Shown: piece by piece, positions 43,103 to 53,182 of the stretch | How the letters are laid out: every line of letters begins with the position of its first letter | How positions within the stretch are numbered: the first letter of the stretch is position 1 | Assembly: GCF_008124885.1 (NCBI RefSeq) | Contig: NZ_VNHX01000009.1 | Span: forward strand, 62,001-126,000 | DNA from: Sphingobacterium allocomposti | GTDB taxonomy: Bacteria; Bacteroidota; Bacteroidia; Sphingobacteriales; Sphingobacteriaceae | Direction: 5' to 3' | Length of the DNA stretch: 64,000 nucleotides | Program-made: the position numbers and the translations under genes | The notes under the pieces: model-generated | Told to the model about the DNA's origin: nothing | What the model saw: only the letters and a program-made list of their open reading frames with translations | The model's database searches: none

Positions 43103-43270
43103 ACCATAATCCAACGAATATGTTACAAACTGTTTCTTTCAAAGAAAGAAGTTATTTCCTGCGTACGGTCCGCCCCCTTCGATACCGACAGTGGGTAATC
43201 CATGTCCACATCAAGCGAAAAGGGTAAACGTAAAGAAAGTGTCTACCAAAAAGCTGTTTTTATTGTCCTA

Positions 43271-43372
43271 GGCTTCGACAGAGCCTGCATGGACCCTGCC
43301 GAAGTGCTCAGCCTGACATGGTCGAATAATAAACAGCACGTTAAATTGTGTTTCGACAAGCTCACATGACAA
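43271..43372. repeat. Cluster of three degenerate dispersed repeats
   Basis: GGCTTCGACAGAGCCTGCAT (43271-43290), then CTGCCGAAGTGCTCAGCCTGACAT (in two halves, about 43297-43320), then TTTCGACAAGCTCACATGACA (43351-43371, first part). All share the TTCGACAAGCTC..TGACA theme seen at 34857-34880. Confidence 0.45.
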
Positions 43373-43415
43373 GGTATTGCCCTTTAGACCCGCTTTTCTT
43401 ATCTGATATCTACCG

Positions 43416-45032
43416 CTATAAGGGTTTCACGCTGTTCAGCGGCACAACGCTATTCAAATAGTTTTCGATATGCGCATACCCATTTTCACTTATCTTGGCC
43501 GAGTCGTCGGGATCATTCGGATCTAGACCGATTTTAATTTCGTAATCGTCTGGTAGTCCGTCATTGTCTGCATCTTTATAGGGCTTACCCTTATATTCGG
43601 GGTATCCGCCAACTTGGCTTATATCCGTAATAATTCCCTGCTTGTATGAATCCGCAGGTAGACGCCGTTTAACATAGGGCGAGGGAACTGAGCGGCCAGC
43701 AGAAGCCGTAAAGAAAACTTTACCGGTTTTAACCTGCTTAACGATACGTTCGTCGACCGCATCCCTCCTCGGCAATGTTGCGCCCACGTTCTTGAGCACG
43801 TAATCATAGGCTTCCCGAGCTTCCATTATCCGTCCAAAGTGTGATAGCGGAAAAGGCTTGTCTACCTTAATATGTGCAAGGACGGCGGGGTCGGCGTCGG
43901 GTTGAACGCCCCCGTCCCAGTTGTTGTTCGTAACTTTCTCATTTCCTTCTATTACGTTTCCATGGACATACGCCTTTCCAAAAGTATTGGCGTTTTCTTT
44001 GTCACGTCCCGATTCCGGTTTGAGTATGCGGTATGCTATCGGCTGACCAACAGGCGTAATAGGCCCCGGCTTATAGTAGTTGTTGATAAAATTATACAAT
44101 GATCGGTGGTCTCCTCCGTCCGCCGTGCGATTCCACCAGTTCCAGACAACGTTATTTACAAATCCAAAATCGCCATACATACCCACCGATGGATTACGGC
44201 TTATGTTGGAAGCCCAGAGGTTACGCATAAACGTGCTGTTCAGCCCGCCGATCGTGCTCCCGAAGGCATGGTTATACGTATCCAAGGCCTCGGAAAAAAT
44301 CGAGTTCTGAATAGTAATATTTACGGTGGGCAACTTCAGGTTCTTGCCTTCTCTGTCGTATACATGCCTATACATAGACATATTTTCGTCCAGCCCCCAG
44401 CTCGCCGACACGTGATCGATCATGATGTTACCTATCCCATTTCCTCCTAAAGCGTCGTCCCGCCGCGTTACATCTGTTGTTCCTCTGCGAAAACGCATAA
44501 AGCGGACAACGACATCGTGGGTATCTATAAGAAATGACTCTCCCGCTACGCAGACCCCATCTCCCGGAGCAGTTTGACCGGCAATCGTTATATAAGGCGC
44601 CCTGATGGTAATTGGCTTCTCCAGCTTAATAATGCCGGCTACGTTAAAGACCACTATACGGGCACCGCCGGCTTCGCATGCCTCTCTCAAGGTCCCCGGG
44701 CCGCTGTCGGCTAAGCTGGTAACCACCATAACACGTCCTCCGCGCCCACCGGCGGTATAGGCTCCTCCCCCCTCTGCTCCGGGAAAAGCCGGTATCTTCG
44801 CCGGGGGCAAGTCTTCTGGTTTCGCCGCGTCCGGAATATAAGGTCTCCCCTCTTCCGCCATCCTCGCCTGCGCCTGCTGCCACATCTTCTCGGATCGTAG
44901 CTGCTCGAGCTGCTCGCGTTGCGCGGCAACAGCTTTTAACGAATCGGGAATTACCGGATACTGCGCAAAAGAGCATACAGGCAGCGCGCTAAGCACCAGT
45001 AAAATACGATATCTTGTTTTCAAACTCATCAC
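43416..45032 (-). CDS. Pectate lyase, PL1 family (tandem copy B)
   Basis: 538 residues, signal peptide to about residue 23. Beta-helix with IPAFPGAEGGGAYTAGGRGG, ITIAGQTAPGDGVCVAGE, VVVRFMRFRRG, IMIDHVSASWGLDENMSMYRH, SIFSEALDTYNHAFGSTIGG and catalytic-Arg region ISRNPSVGMYG; C-terminal calcium loop DADNDGLPDDYEIKIGLDPND. Closely similar to the next gene, from which it is separated by 2 bp, so a local duplication. Cleaves homogalacturonan by beta-elimination, probably with a somewhat different product range from its twin. Confidence 0.92.
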   Translation of the reverse strand: MMSLKTRYRILLVLSALPVCSFAQYPVIPDSLKAVAAQREQLEQLRSEKMWQQAQARMAEEGRPYIPDAAKPEDLPPAKIPAFPGAEGGGAYTAGGRGGRVMVVTSLADSGPGTLREACEAGGARIVVFNVAGIIKLEKPITIRAPYITIAGQTAPGDGVCVAGESFLIDTHDVVVRFMRFRRGTTDVTRRDDALGGNGIGNIMIDHVSASWGLDENMSMYRHVYDREGKNLKLPTVNITIQNSIFSEALDTYNHAFGSTIGGLNSTFMRNLWASNISRNPSVGMYGDFGFVNNVVWNWWNRTADGGDHRSLYNFINNYYKPGPITPVGQPIAYRILKPESGRDKENANTFGKAYVHGNVIEGNEKVTNNNWDGGVQPDADPAVLAHIKVDKPFPLSHFGRIMEAREAYDYVLKNVGATLPRRDAVDERIVKQVKTGKVFFTASAGRSVPSPYVKRRLPADSYKQGIITDISQVGGYPEYKGKPYKDADNDGLPDDYEIKIGLDPNDPDDSAKISENGYAHIENYLNSVVPLNSVKPL

Positions 45033-45034
45033 GT

Positions 45035-46672
45035 TTATTTTGATGCTAGCTCATTTAGGTAAACTTCAATATTTGCATAACCCGAATCGGTAATTTTCGC
45101 GGAGTCGGTGCCGTCGTTCGGATTTAGCCCCATTTTAATTTCCACGTCATCGGGAATACCATCATTGTCGCTGTCTTTATGAGGTGTCCCGCTATACGTC
45201 GGGTATCCACCGACCTGCGAAATATCCGTAATAATCCCGATCTTATAAGAATCCTTCGGAAGACGTCTATGCTCGAAGTCTTTTTCCGGCAGCGTGACAT
45301 TCTTCAGCGGCGTAGGCTTTCCGTCGCGCACCTCCCGCACGATACGTATATCTACCGGATCACGTTTTGGTAAGGTCGCTCCAGCATTCTCCAGGACGTA
45401 GCTATAAGCATCCTTCGCACTCATAACATTAAATTCTGCGTGGGGGAAGGGCTTCTCCGCCTTCATTGCAGCAAAATACGGCTGTGCCTCGTCAAAAGTC
45501 ATGGCGTTACCTGCCTTATTTTCCAGTTGCACGCCGCCGTTCCAGTTATCTGCAGTGACCTGTTCGCTACCTTCGACAATGTTTCCTGCTACATAAGCAC
45601 GGCCAAAAACAACGTAGGGCAATTTACTTCGTCCCGACTCCGGCTTAAGAATACGGTAACGGATCGGTTGTCCTTTGGGTGTCGCAGGGCCCGGCTTAAA
45701 GTAGTTATTAAAGATATTATATGTTGCCTGGTAGTCGCCTCCGTCAATTCCTCGATGCACCCAGTTATAGATTACGTTGTTCGCAAAGTTAAACACGCCA
45801 TTCCAGCCGATGGAAGGGTTCCTCGCCGCGTTGTTGGCCCATAGGTTGCGCATAAATGTGCAATTTTCTCCGCCCAGGGTGCTGCCGAAGGCATGGTTCC
45901 ATGTATCCAAAGCTTCTGAGAAAATAGAGTTCTGTATGGTTATATTAACCGTTCCCCGCTTTTCCTCCTGTTTGCCCGTACTGTCGTTGTACATGTGTCG
46001 GTACATAGACATATTTTCGTCAAGCCCCCAGCTGGCCGACACATGGTCTATCATGATGTTACCCACAGGATTTCCACCTATGGCGTCGTCACGGCGCCCC
46101 ACATAGGTCTCTCCGCGCCGGAAACGCATATGGCGGATGACCACATCGTGCGTATTGATCCAAACAGATTCGCCTGCCACACATACACCATCCCCAGGTG
46201 CAGACTGCCCTGCAATAGTGATGTACGGCGCTCGGATAATAAGCGGCGTTTTTAGCCGGATAATTCCTGCGACGTTAAATACGATAATACGGGGGCCTCC
46301 TTGTTCGCAGGCTTCCCGCAATGTTCCCGGACCGTTGTCTTCTAAGCTGGTTACAACTATCACTTTGCCGCCCCTTCCTCCAAAACTGTATTTACCACCC
46401 CCTTCAGCTCCCGGAAACGCAGGAATATCGGCCTGTGGCAAGTCCGTTGGCCGGCCTGCCCATGGGATATATGGTTTCCCTTGCTTTGCATATTCCTCTA
46501 TCACTGGAAGGGCCTTGCCCCAAGCTACGTCAGACTGCAGTCTCGCGCGCTCCATAAGCTCATTTGATGCCTTTTTTACGTCTTCGGGAATCTTCGGATA
46601 CTGTGCCTTCGCCGTTTCTAGCGATAACAGACCTACCGCGAGCAGAAAGCCCGACAATACTTTCTTATTCAT
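45035..46672 (-). CDS. Pectate lyase, PL1 family (tandem copy A)
   Basis: 545 residues, signal peptide to about residue 23 (ETAKA). Same blocks as its neighbour: IPAFPGAEGGGKYSFGGRGG, ITIAGQSAPGDGVCVAGE, IMIDHVSASWGLDENMSMYRH, SEALDTWNHAFGSTLGG, NAARNPSIGWNG, and calcium loop DSDNDGIPDDVEIKMGLNPND. An N-terminal helical stretch (about 24-75) precedes the beta-helix in both tandem copies and is absent from the PL1 at 27573. First gene of its operon, about 143 nt downstream of promoter P5. Confidence 0.92.
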   Translation of the reverse strand: MNKKVLSGFLLAVGLLSLETAKAQYPKIPEDVKKASNELMERARLQSDVAWGKALPVIEEYAKQGKPYIPWAGRPTDLPQADIPAFPGAEGGGKYSFGGRGGKVIVVTSLEDNGPGTLREACEQGGPRIIVFNVAGIIRLKTPLIIRAPYITIAGQSAPGDGVCVAGESVWINTHDVVIRHMRFRRGETYVGRRDDAIGGNPVGNIMIDHVSASWGLDENMSMYRHMYNDSTGKQEEKRGTVNITIQNSIFSEALDTWNHAFGSTLGGENCTFMRNLWANNAARNPSIGWNGVFNFANNVIYNWVHRGIDGGDYQATYNIFNNYFKPGPATPKGQPIRYRILKPESGRSKLPYVVFGRAYVAGNIVEGSEQVTADNWNGGVQLENKAGNAMTFDEAQPYFAAMKAEKPFPHAEFNVMSAKDAYSYVLENAGATLPKRDPVDIRIVREVRDGKPTPLKNVTLPEKDFEHRRLPKDSYKIGIITDISQVGGYPTYSGTPHKDSDNDGIPDDVEIKMGLNPNDGTDSAKITDSGYANIEVYLNELASK

Positions 46673-46814
46673 AGTATACTTTCAAAAAATTAAAAGTCTA
46701 AACAGCTGTTCTTACAAACAGATAGAAGGAGCATCGGCTAAGACATTGCCACGCACAAAATCCTTCTCTAAGCAATCATAAGGTTTATATCCTATAATCA
46801 TTACATTAACTACT

Positions 46815-46876
46815 CAAAACTAGGAAGATAAATATATAGTTACTTGTACCATTTTCACGAAATATTATAACATATT
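46815..46876 (-). promoter_or_regulatory. Regulated promoter P5 for the tandem PL1 operon
   Basis: Minus strand: box 1 AATATGTTATAA (46876-46865), 9 bp, box 2 AAAATGGTACAA, 21 bp, -7 element TAGTTTTG (46822-46815), a full match to TAnnTTTG. Start codon about 143 nt downstream. One of the best copies of the shared architecture. Confidence 0.68.
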
Positions 46877-47031
46877 AGCTTCAATCGTCACATTATCATA
46901 ACACGGCATCTACCTCGCGGCGCCAAAAGAACATCGGAAACCATGGAGCCCATTATATGGACGGGCGGTGATCAATTGCCCACATAGTCGCCACTGACAT
47001 TCTTACCGCAGGACTGCCCTGTTGTTGATAC

Positions 47032-47060
47032 CACAAAGGGACTAGCAAACGCTAGTCCCC
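47032..47060 (-). terminator. Terminator after SusD (pair 3)
   Basis: Perfect 9-bp stem GGGACTAGC (47038-47046) / GCTAGTCCC (47051-47059), loop AAAC, 30 nt downstream of the SusD stop. On the minus strand followed by TTTGT, a weak T run. Confidence 0.7.
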
Positions 47061-47088
47061 GACCTATAGAGAACAAAAATTAAAAAAC

Positions 47089-49107
47089 TTATTGTAGCGG
47101 ATCGAACGTACCCATTCCGTTTAAACTGTTCCAGCCTTTGGTCTGCTCCAAGTAAGGAGAGCTGTCCAGGACATTTTGGTTAATACCAAAATAATAATAT
47201 TCCGGATACCACTTGAATGTCCACATAGGGGACGCATTGGTTCGATCGAGATCATCTTTATCGGAAACCACGAAGTAGTTGTCATAGAGATAATCCAGGT
47301 ACTCTTCATAGCTATCTACGCCTGAAGGAAAGGTCGTTGCATCCCTGTTTATCACAGGTGCAGATTCTCCCAGCAGAGGGTCTGCAGCTCCGAAATAAGC
47401 GTTGTCCGAGCGTCTAACAGTAATACGATACCCTGTCCTCCTCGTCCCATTCAGGACAGGAATACCTAACCGCGTGTTCATACCGGTAGCATCGTCAAAT
47501 AGCATCCAGCGTCTTAAATCGTAGAAACGCTTTCCTTCATAAGCAAACTCAACTTTGCGCTCGTCAATAATAGCTTTAAACAGCTTGTTTCTGTCGCCGG
47601 CGACGTCGGCCAAGCCATATGCCCCATCCCGGTTCTCTATCCCAGCCCGTTGCCGGATCGCCTTTATCCCCTCAAGCCCCTCTCCCAAACGGCCGATACC
47701 AATAGCACTCTCGGCGAGATTCAGAACTACTTCTGCAAACCGCAGCTCCATAAAGTCTGTTCCACTTTCCTGAAAATTGTTGATGGCATTATTCGCAGAT
47801 AGATTGGACGCTTTACGTACATATATTCCGCTCGCGTTTGGCCCTTTAGTCTCGGTAGACGTATACCCCGTATTCGGCGTGTCTTCCTTCTTCCAGGAGT
47901 AGGTCCATACTTTATAGTTCGGATTTCCCCCATACGGCCATATAGCGCCGTTATAAGCGAACGACTTATAAAACCGCGGATCCCTGTTTTTGTAGAATTT
48001 ATTAGGATCGTACCGGTATGCGGATGTTTGGTCTCCGATAACCTTACCATCTTTCATGGGGAAGGACTCTACGATCTGGCGGGTTGGTGAAACAGACCCG
48101 CCGCCGTTGATCTCCCGTGGACGGATGGCCTGCTCCCACCCGCTGTTCTTGGTAAAATTTCCCCCTACCGCCAGGCTATTAAAACCAAAAACGATAACAG
48201 CCTCCGGATTACCCACCTCCTCGAGAAACATGCCTTCCCAGGCTTCTCCGTTCTCTAGGTTTCCGTCTTTGTATAGACCAAAGCCGTTTTGTTCTAGCAG
48301 TTCCTTGGCCGCAAGGTTGGCATCGTAGGCCTCCTGCCACCTCGAAGCATCGTCATTTGGGTTGAAAAGCGGGCTCGCCCAGGTCAATAAAACCCGTCCT
48401 TTTAGAGCCAGCGCCGCGCCGCTCGTTATGCGCCCCCAGTTGGCCGCATCCCATCTACCGGGGAGCAGCTCGGCAGCCTTGTCCAAGTCTGCACATATCT
48501 GCTCAATACAAGCTGACGTTGAGCTCCTTGGTACAGAGTTCTCTTCGATGTTACCCACCGCCGGATTCTGCGCTGTCAGCACAATAGGAACACCACCATA
48601 TAATCTAACCAGCTCAAAATACTGCCATGCACGCCAGAAATGCAGCTGTCCCTTCAGCTGATTTTTTACCCCTTCCTCCATACCATACTTTTCCACTTCC
48701 GTTAAAAACATGTTGATCTGTCGCAACCGTGTCCACGTATTGTTGTTTATATTGGTGCTTACCGGCTGACCAAAATACTTGTTGGCATGGTTGTTAATAT
48801 TTGATATTGTAGCCCAAAGCTTGTTAAAATCTGTCTCTCCGGCCAGCTCGTCGGTAGTTTGGGTAAACACGGTGTTATACGTGCCGTTATCCGATGCGGT
48901 TTGCGTAGCCATAAAGCCGGTCCCGTTATTTGCCGGTAAAAACAGTCCATACACGTAGTCGACGTACGCCTGCCCCAGCACAGGATCCTTAAAGACATCT
49001 TCATTAACCCCTGTTAAATCGCGCTTTTCCTGCAGAAAGTCATCACTACAACTTGCGGTTAACAAGAATAACGATGCTAGTATATTTATATATGAACGCT
49101 TTCTCAT
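47089..49107 (-). CDS. SusD/RagB-family lipoprotein (pair 3)
   Basis: 672 residues, lipobox FLLTASC (Cys20). SusD blocks: LHFWRAWQYFELVRLYGGVPIVLTAQNP, RITSGAALALKGRVLLTWASPLFNP, MELRFAEVVLNLAESAIGIG, IRQRAGIE and DERKVEFAYEGKRFYDLRRW. Largest of the three SusD proteins. Outer-membrane surface lid for the SusC encoded 68 bp upstream. Confidence 0.94.
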   Translation of the reverse strand: MRKRSYINILASLFLLTASCSDDFLQEKRDLTGVNEDVFKDPVLGQAYVDYVYGLFLPANNGTGFMATQTASDNGTYNTVFTQTTDELAGETDFNKLWATISNINNHANKYFGQPVSTNINNNTWTRLRQINMFLTEVEKYGMEEGVKNQLKGQLHFWRAWQYFELVRLYGGVPIVLTAQNPAVGNIEENSVPRSSTSACIEQICADLDKAAELLPGRWDAANWGRITSGAALALKGRVLLTWASPLFNPNDDASRWQEAYDANLAAKELLEQNGFGLYKDGNLENGEAWEGMFLEEVGNPEAVIVFGFNSLAVGGNFTKNSGWEQAIRPREINGGGSVSPTRQIVESFPMKDGKVIGDQTSAYRYDPNKFYKNRDPRFYKSFAYNGAIWPYGGNPNYKVWTYSWKKEDTPNTGYTSTETKGPNASGIYVRKASNLSANNAINNFQESGTDFMELRFAEVVLNLAESAIGIGRLGEGLEGIKAIRQRAGIENRDGAYGLADVAGDRNKLFKAIIDERKVEFAYEGKRFYDLRRWMLFDDATGMNTRLGIPVLNGTRRTGYRITVRRSDNAYFGAADPLLGESAPVINRDATTFPSGVDSYEEYLDYLYDNYFVVSDKDDLDRTNASPMWTFKWYPEYYYFGINQNVLDSSPYLEQTKGWNSLNGMGTFDPLQ

Positions 49108-49175
49108 TTTTTTGTCTATTTGCTTTTTACATTAGTTAATAAGTCCGACGGACAGCATCCGTTGGAGCGAGAACA

Positions 49176-52100
49176 CTAGAGCGTTAAGTTTAAGCCAAAT
49201 GAAAAGGTTTTTAAGTTCGGATACGAATCCCACGCAGTACCATACGTATCCTTATAACTAAACGCCTGATACAGTCCCAACGGATTCATCGCTGAGAAGT
49301 ATAACCTCGCATTGGCTACCTTCATCCTTTCGACAACGCTCCTTGGTAACGAATAACCTAAGTTCAGGCTCGTGACGCGCATACGAAATGCGCTTACCCG
49401 CCAAAAGTCTGAACTTACGTTGTAGATATTCTCCCAATTGGGATTCGGCATTGTCCCGGTCGGATTAATGACCGGATCGTACACATCACCCCATATGGCG
49501 GGGAGGTTATTATATACGCGGGTGATATCGTTGTTTAACTTCTTCCTTTCGGTAGAACCAACTTCCGCATAACCGCCGAAGCTGCCGGCAATGACGGCTT
49601 CAAAAGAAACGTTTTTGTAGCCGGCGCGCAAAGTTACGCCAAAACCGTAGTTGTTATTTTTTCTTCTACTTAGCTGGATCTGATCATTGTCATCAATGAT
49701 ACCATCCGGGCCGGCGAAGGTTCCATCCGCTTGCAACGGGCCGCGCACATCGCGGTAATACAACATACCGGGCTTCAAGTCACTCGCATTAGTTCCGAAC
49801 ACCTGCGTAATATTGTATTCGCTGATATAAGCGTCAATCTCTTCCTGGCTTTTAAACATGCCTAGATAATCAAAACCCCACATGCCAAGGTCTTCTGATC
49901 GTCCATTTCTCGGATTCCATGGGTAAAGTGTAGAAACAGGGCTATAATCGATATTAATAATCTTCAAGTCAGACCACGAGAGCCGTCCGTTAATTCCATA
50001 ATTAAAGTCCGAACCGATTTTGTCGTTCCAGCCGATGCTGACTTCATATCCATACGTATTAACCTTTGCATAGTTTTCGGAAGCAACTGATCCGCCCACA
50101 GACACAGGCATGTTACCGATGCGTTGCAGTAAAATATTAGAAGCTTTATTATAGTAGCCATCGAGGGTTGCGGAAAGACGGCTCTCTAAAAATCGCGCTT
50201 CTACCCCCATGTTGTTCTTAAATTCATCGCTCCAGGTAGCCTCCCTGTTTGGCGACAGACCCATTTTCATTCCTGTCGTCGAATTCCCATTCCCACCGAA
50301 TACAGCTCCTTTACCGACCTCATATGTAAAACGTTGACGCCAGGACCATGGCAAAAACTGGTCGTTACCCATCCAGCCTGCGGAATAGCGGAGTTTTAAG
50401 TAATCGACTCCCCTAACATTGAAAAAATCTTCTTCGCTAACAACCCACCCCACAGAAGCGGAGTAGAACTTTCCCCAATAATTTTCGGGGGCAAACTTAG
50501 TCGAAGCATCCGTACGGAAAAGGAATTCAGCAAGATATTTTTCGTCATAGCGGTAGTTCGCCCGGCCAATATAGCCCAAAGAGCCCGATTCATAAGCGAA
50601 CGTACGGCCGTCAATTTCACCGAAGGCTGTTCCAAACTGTCCATTTGTAGTTTCCAGCGGATCAGATTTCCAAACGTCCTCCTGCTGTCCTTTCGCCTCA
50701 CCACGTTCGACAGAGAATAGCCCGCTTACATTATGTTTACCGAATTGTTTCTCATACGTCAGGAAGAAGTTATATTGCGTGTTGGTTCCGTTTATATTGG
50801 AATAATACAAGCGGTTTCCGTTGCTAACCGTTACCGCCGTGGGGTTCGTAGCTCCTTCAAAGATATGCTGATACTCTCCCTGCTTTTGGAACTCGTATAC
50901 CTCGTATTTCGTACCGATTTGGCTACCTACCGAGTTTCGCATATTTCTACTGTAGGTACCTCGCGCCTTTAGTCCCGGCAAAAACTTAAAGTCGTATTCT
51001 GCGCCGATGTTTAAAGAAAAAAACTTAGCGTTAGTCTTAGCTTGGTTGCCAAGTCGTTCTATTTCGAAGAAATGATAGGCGGATAGGTCATTTGCCCTTC
51101 CCGGAAGTTTGACCGGAAGGCCATCAATGTAGGCAGGAACATAGGGAGCCGCCAGAAGCAGGTTCTTGTAGTCATCCTCAGCTCCTTCTCCGGACACTTT
51201 GTTAAAGGTTTTATCCAGCTGATCTTCATTTCCTGAAACTTGCAATGACACTTTGAAGTTAGAGGATACCTTTACCTCGCTGCCTGCTCTAAAATTCCAT
51301 TTATTATAATCTAAGCTACCCAGATTGCCATTGTTCTTGTTATAGGAGACACCGGCAAAATAGGTCGCCCTTTCCGCGCCGCCGCTTAGGTTAAGTGCAT
51401 GTCTGGTATTGTAAGCCACCTTCCAGGCGTCATCCAACCAGTTATAATTTAGCGTCTTAAAATGTTCTAACTCGTCGCTGCTAAAAAGCCGGTTGGGATA
51501 GTTGTCCGGCGTTGCATTGTCGCCATTTGGCCCGTTCATAATATTAAAATATTGCGCGAACTGGTAGGCGTTCATCATCTTTGTCCGATAAGCTTCATCA
51601 CTTAATGCGAGAGAGCCGTTATACGATATCCGCGGCGCTCCGGCTCGACCTTTCTTGGTCGTGACAAGAACGACACCGTTTGCTCCCCTCACACCGTATA
51701 CCGCAGCTGCACCATCTTTCAGGATAGAAATACTTTCGATCTCCGATGGGTCCAGGTTATTAAACTGGGTCGACTCCGGCCTGTTTTGTGCGTCGACCTG
51801 GATCATTCCATCAATCACGTATAGCGGTTCCCCAGTGCCCGAGTCCTTACCATAGGTGACTGGTTTCCGAATGGTTAACATAGCTTTAGACCCCGGACGT
51901 GCGGTTCCTCCACTCACGCCAACCCCCGCCAGCCGTCCGGCAAGAGCTGCACCAATGTTTGTGGCGGGCAGATCTTCGATGGCTTCCATATCTACGGTTT
52001 CTACGGCCCCAGTTAAATGGGCCTTTTTCTGCGTTCCGTAACCCACTACAACAACCTCGTCGATGGCATCCGTAGGTTCCATTCTGATCTGAATATCCGT

Positions 52101-52436
52101 TCGATTATTTAGCCGTACTTCCTGCGTCTTATATCCCACAAAGCTGACCACCAAGATGGCGCTACCCGGCGGTACATTTAGACGGAATACACCTTGCTCG
52201 TCCGTTTGGGTACTTGTATTCGTCCCTTTCAATGTGACAGTTGCACCGCCTACCGGCTTGCCATCCTGATCCAAAACCTTACCGGTAATGTTAACGAATG
52301 TATAGAACGACTCCTTCATAGGTTCTTTCGCGCTTGTCGCCTGCACGCCCACGTGAGGCAAAAGAATGAATAAAGGACAAAAGATACCTAGACTTCGCAA
52401 AAAAAGTCTTCTTTTGAATAATGCATTAAAATCCAT
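49176..52436 (-). CDS. SusC-type TonB-dependent receptor (pair 3)
   Basis: 1086 residues with signal peptide to about residue 33. Carboxypeptidase-regulatory-like domain from about 48 (NITGKVLDQDGKPVGGATVTLKG), TonB box DEVVVVGYGT at 126-135, plug (LAGRLAGVGVSGG, LYVIDGMIQV, DGAAAVYGVRGANGVVLVTT) and a barrel ending FSFGLNLTL. No STN domain. Closer in sequence style to pair 2 than to pair 1. Confidence 0.95.
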   Translation of the reverse strand: MDFNALFKRRLFLRSLGIFCPLFILLPHVGVQATSAKEPMKESFYTFVNITGKVLDQDGKPVGGATVTLKGTNTSTQTDEQGVFRLNVPPGSAILVVSFVGYKTQEVRLNNRTDIQIRMEPTDAIDEVVVVGYGTQKKAHLTGAVETVDMEAIEDLPATNIGAALAGRLAGVGVSGGTARPGSKAMLTIRKPVTYGKDSGTGEPLYVIDGMIQVDAQNRPESTQFNNLDPSEIESISILKDGAAAVYGVRGANGVVLVTTKKGRAGAPRISYNGSLALSDEAYRTKMMNAYQFAQYFNIMNGPNGDNATPDNYPNRLFSSDELEHFKTLNYNWLDDAWKVAYNTRHALNLSGGAERATYFAGVSYNKNNGNLGSLDYNKWNFRAGSEVKVSSNFKVSLQVSGNEDQLDKTFNKVSGEGAEDDYKNLLLAAPYVPAYIDGLPVKLPGRANDLSAYHFFEIERLGNQAKTNAKFFSLNIGAEYDFKFLPGLKARGTYSRNMRNSVGSQIGTKYEVYEFQKQGEYQHIFEGATNPTAVTVSNGNRLYYSNINGTNTQYNFFLTYEKQFGKHNVSGLFSVERGEAKGQQEDVWKSDPLETTNGQFGTAFGEIDGRTFAYESGSLGYIGRANYRYDEKYLAEFLFRTDASTKFAPENYWGKFYSASVGWVVSEEDFFNVRGVDYLKLRYSAGWMGNDQFLPWSWRQRFTYEVGKGAVFGGNGNSTTGMKMGLSPNREATWSDEFKNNMGVEARFLESRLSATLDGYYNKASNILLQRIGNMPVSVGGSVASENYAKVNTYGYEVSIGWNDKIGSDFNYGINGRLSWSDLKIINIDYSPVSTLYPWNPRNGRSEDLGMWGFDYLGMFKSQEEIDAYISEYNITQVFGTNASDLKPGMLYYRDVRGPLQADGTFAGPDGIIDDNDQIQLSRRKNNNYGFGVTLRAGYKNVSFEAVIAGSFGGYAEVGSTERKKLNNDITRVYNNLPAIWGDVYDPVINPTGTMPNPNWENIYNVSSDFWRVSAFRMRVTSLNLGYSLPRSVVERMKVANARLYFSAMNPLGLYQAFSYKDTYGTAWDSYPNLKTFSFGLNLTL

Positions 52437-52513
52437 GCTGTAGTATTGTAAATAAAGTAGGTTTATATCTTCGCTTTGTTAGCAATATCATACAAAAACG
52501 ATCTCTCTGGTAT

Positions 52514-53182
52514 TCAGCTCTTGGTATCGACCTTTGCCTTTGCCCGTCTCTCCTCCCATTTCTTTCCTTCCTCTTTCAGGTCGTAACCTTCCTTGGAAAG
52601 ATAGTTATTGATACGTCCCTTATACTTACCGAAGACGCCATGCTTTTCCTTCGATCCCGGGGCGTCCATCGCCAACTCGCGAGCTTCTATCAAGTACGAA
52701 AAGATCTGTGCTTTCTGCGCTTCTGTCAGCTGTGGAATCATCTCTTGATAAGCCTTGTACGTCAACGGCAGTACACCATATGTCATCCCGTCTTTCACTT
52801 GATCGATCTGCTTTGGTGTCAATACCTGACCAAGCTTATAAAGAAAATCGGCGTGTAGCACGCGGAGCACGCTGTCTTCCTTTCTTTCCAACTCGTCCCT
52901 TTTCTCCTCTAGTAGAGCCGGCCTTCCTCCGTACGTGTCTTTCAGCTGCTTTATTTTACCATCCCTAGCCTCGTGGTGGCTGTTGAGGAGATCATACTGG
53001 CGCACGACTATCGCTCTAGCTTCCGCGTACTTTTCCCGATCTAAATCGCCGAGCTGAGCAATGATTTTATCTGACCGTTCCGTAATCACCTGCAGATATT
53101 TTTCTCGCTCGGATTGGGCATAGGTCAACTTTAGCACGCAGACAAGTGCTAAAGCCAAACACATTCTTATCGTTGTATTCAT
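52514..53182 (-). CDS. DUF3826-like exported protein (second copy)
   Basis: 222 residues, signal peptide about 22 residues. Predicted alpha-helical and strongly charged. Blocks shared with the protein at 12460-13092 include VLTPKQIDQVKDGMTYGVLPLTYKAYQEMIP (parts), PQLTEAQKAQIFSYLIEARELAMD, and a C-terminal GKYKGRINNYLSKEGYDLK. It belongs to the DUF3826 type, function unknown. It is the first gene of its operon, 77 bp upstream of a SusC gene, so it is co-expressed with an importer. Confidence 0.72.
   Translation of the reverse strand: MNTTIRMCLALALVCVLKLTYAQSEREKYLQVITERSDKIIAQLGDLDREKYAEARAIVVRQYDLLNSHHEARDGKIKQLKDTYGGRPALLEEKRDELERKEDSVLRVLHADFLYKLGQVLTPKQIDQVKDGMTYGVLPLTYKAYQEMIPQLTEAQKAQIFSYLIEARELAMDAPGSKEKHGVFGKYKGRINNYLSKEGYDLKEEGKKWEERRAKAKVDTKS

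Larger units (their letters stand above)
42763..43415. other. 653-bp intergenic region: leader, promoter, terminator, repeats
   Basis: It holds a leader of about 278 nt for the gene at 42762, promoter P4 (43041-43102), a strong hairpin within it (43052-43088), and three degenerate copies of the TTCGACA/TGACA dispersed repeat (43271-43294, 43297-43321, 43350-43372). Parts of the leader resemble the leader of the SusC gene at 34334. No gene is evident. Confidence 0.6.
46673..47088. other. 416-bp intergenic region
   Basis: It holds the PL1 leader, promoter P5 (46815-46876) and the SusD terminator hairpin (47038-47059). I see nothing else in it. Confidence 0.6.
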
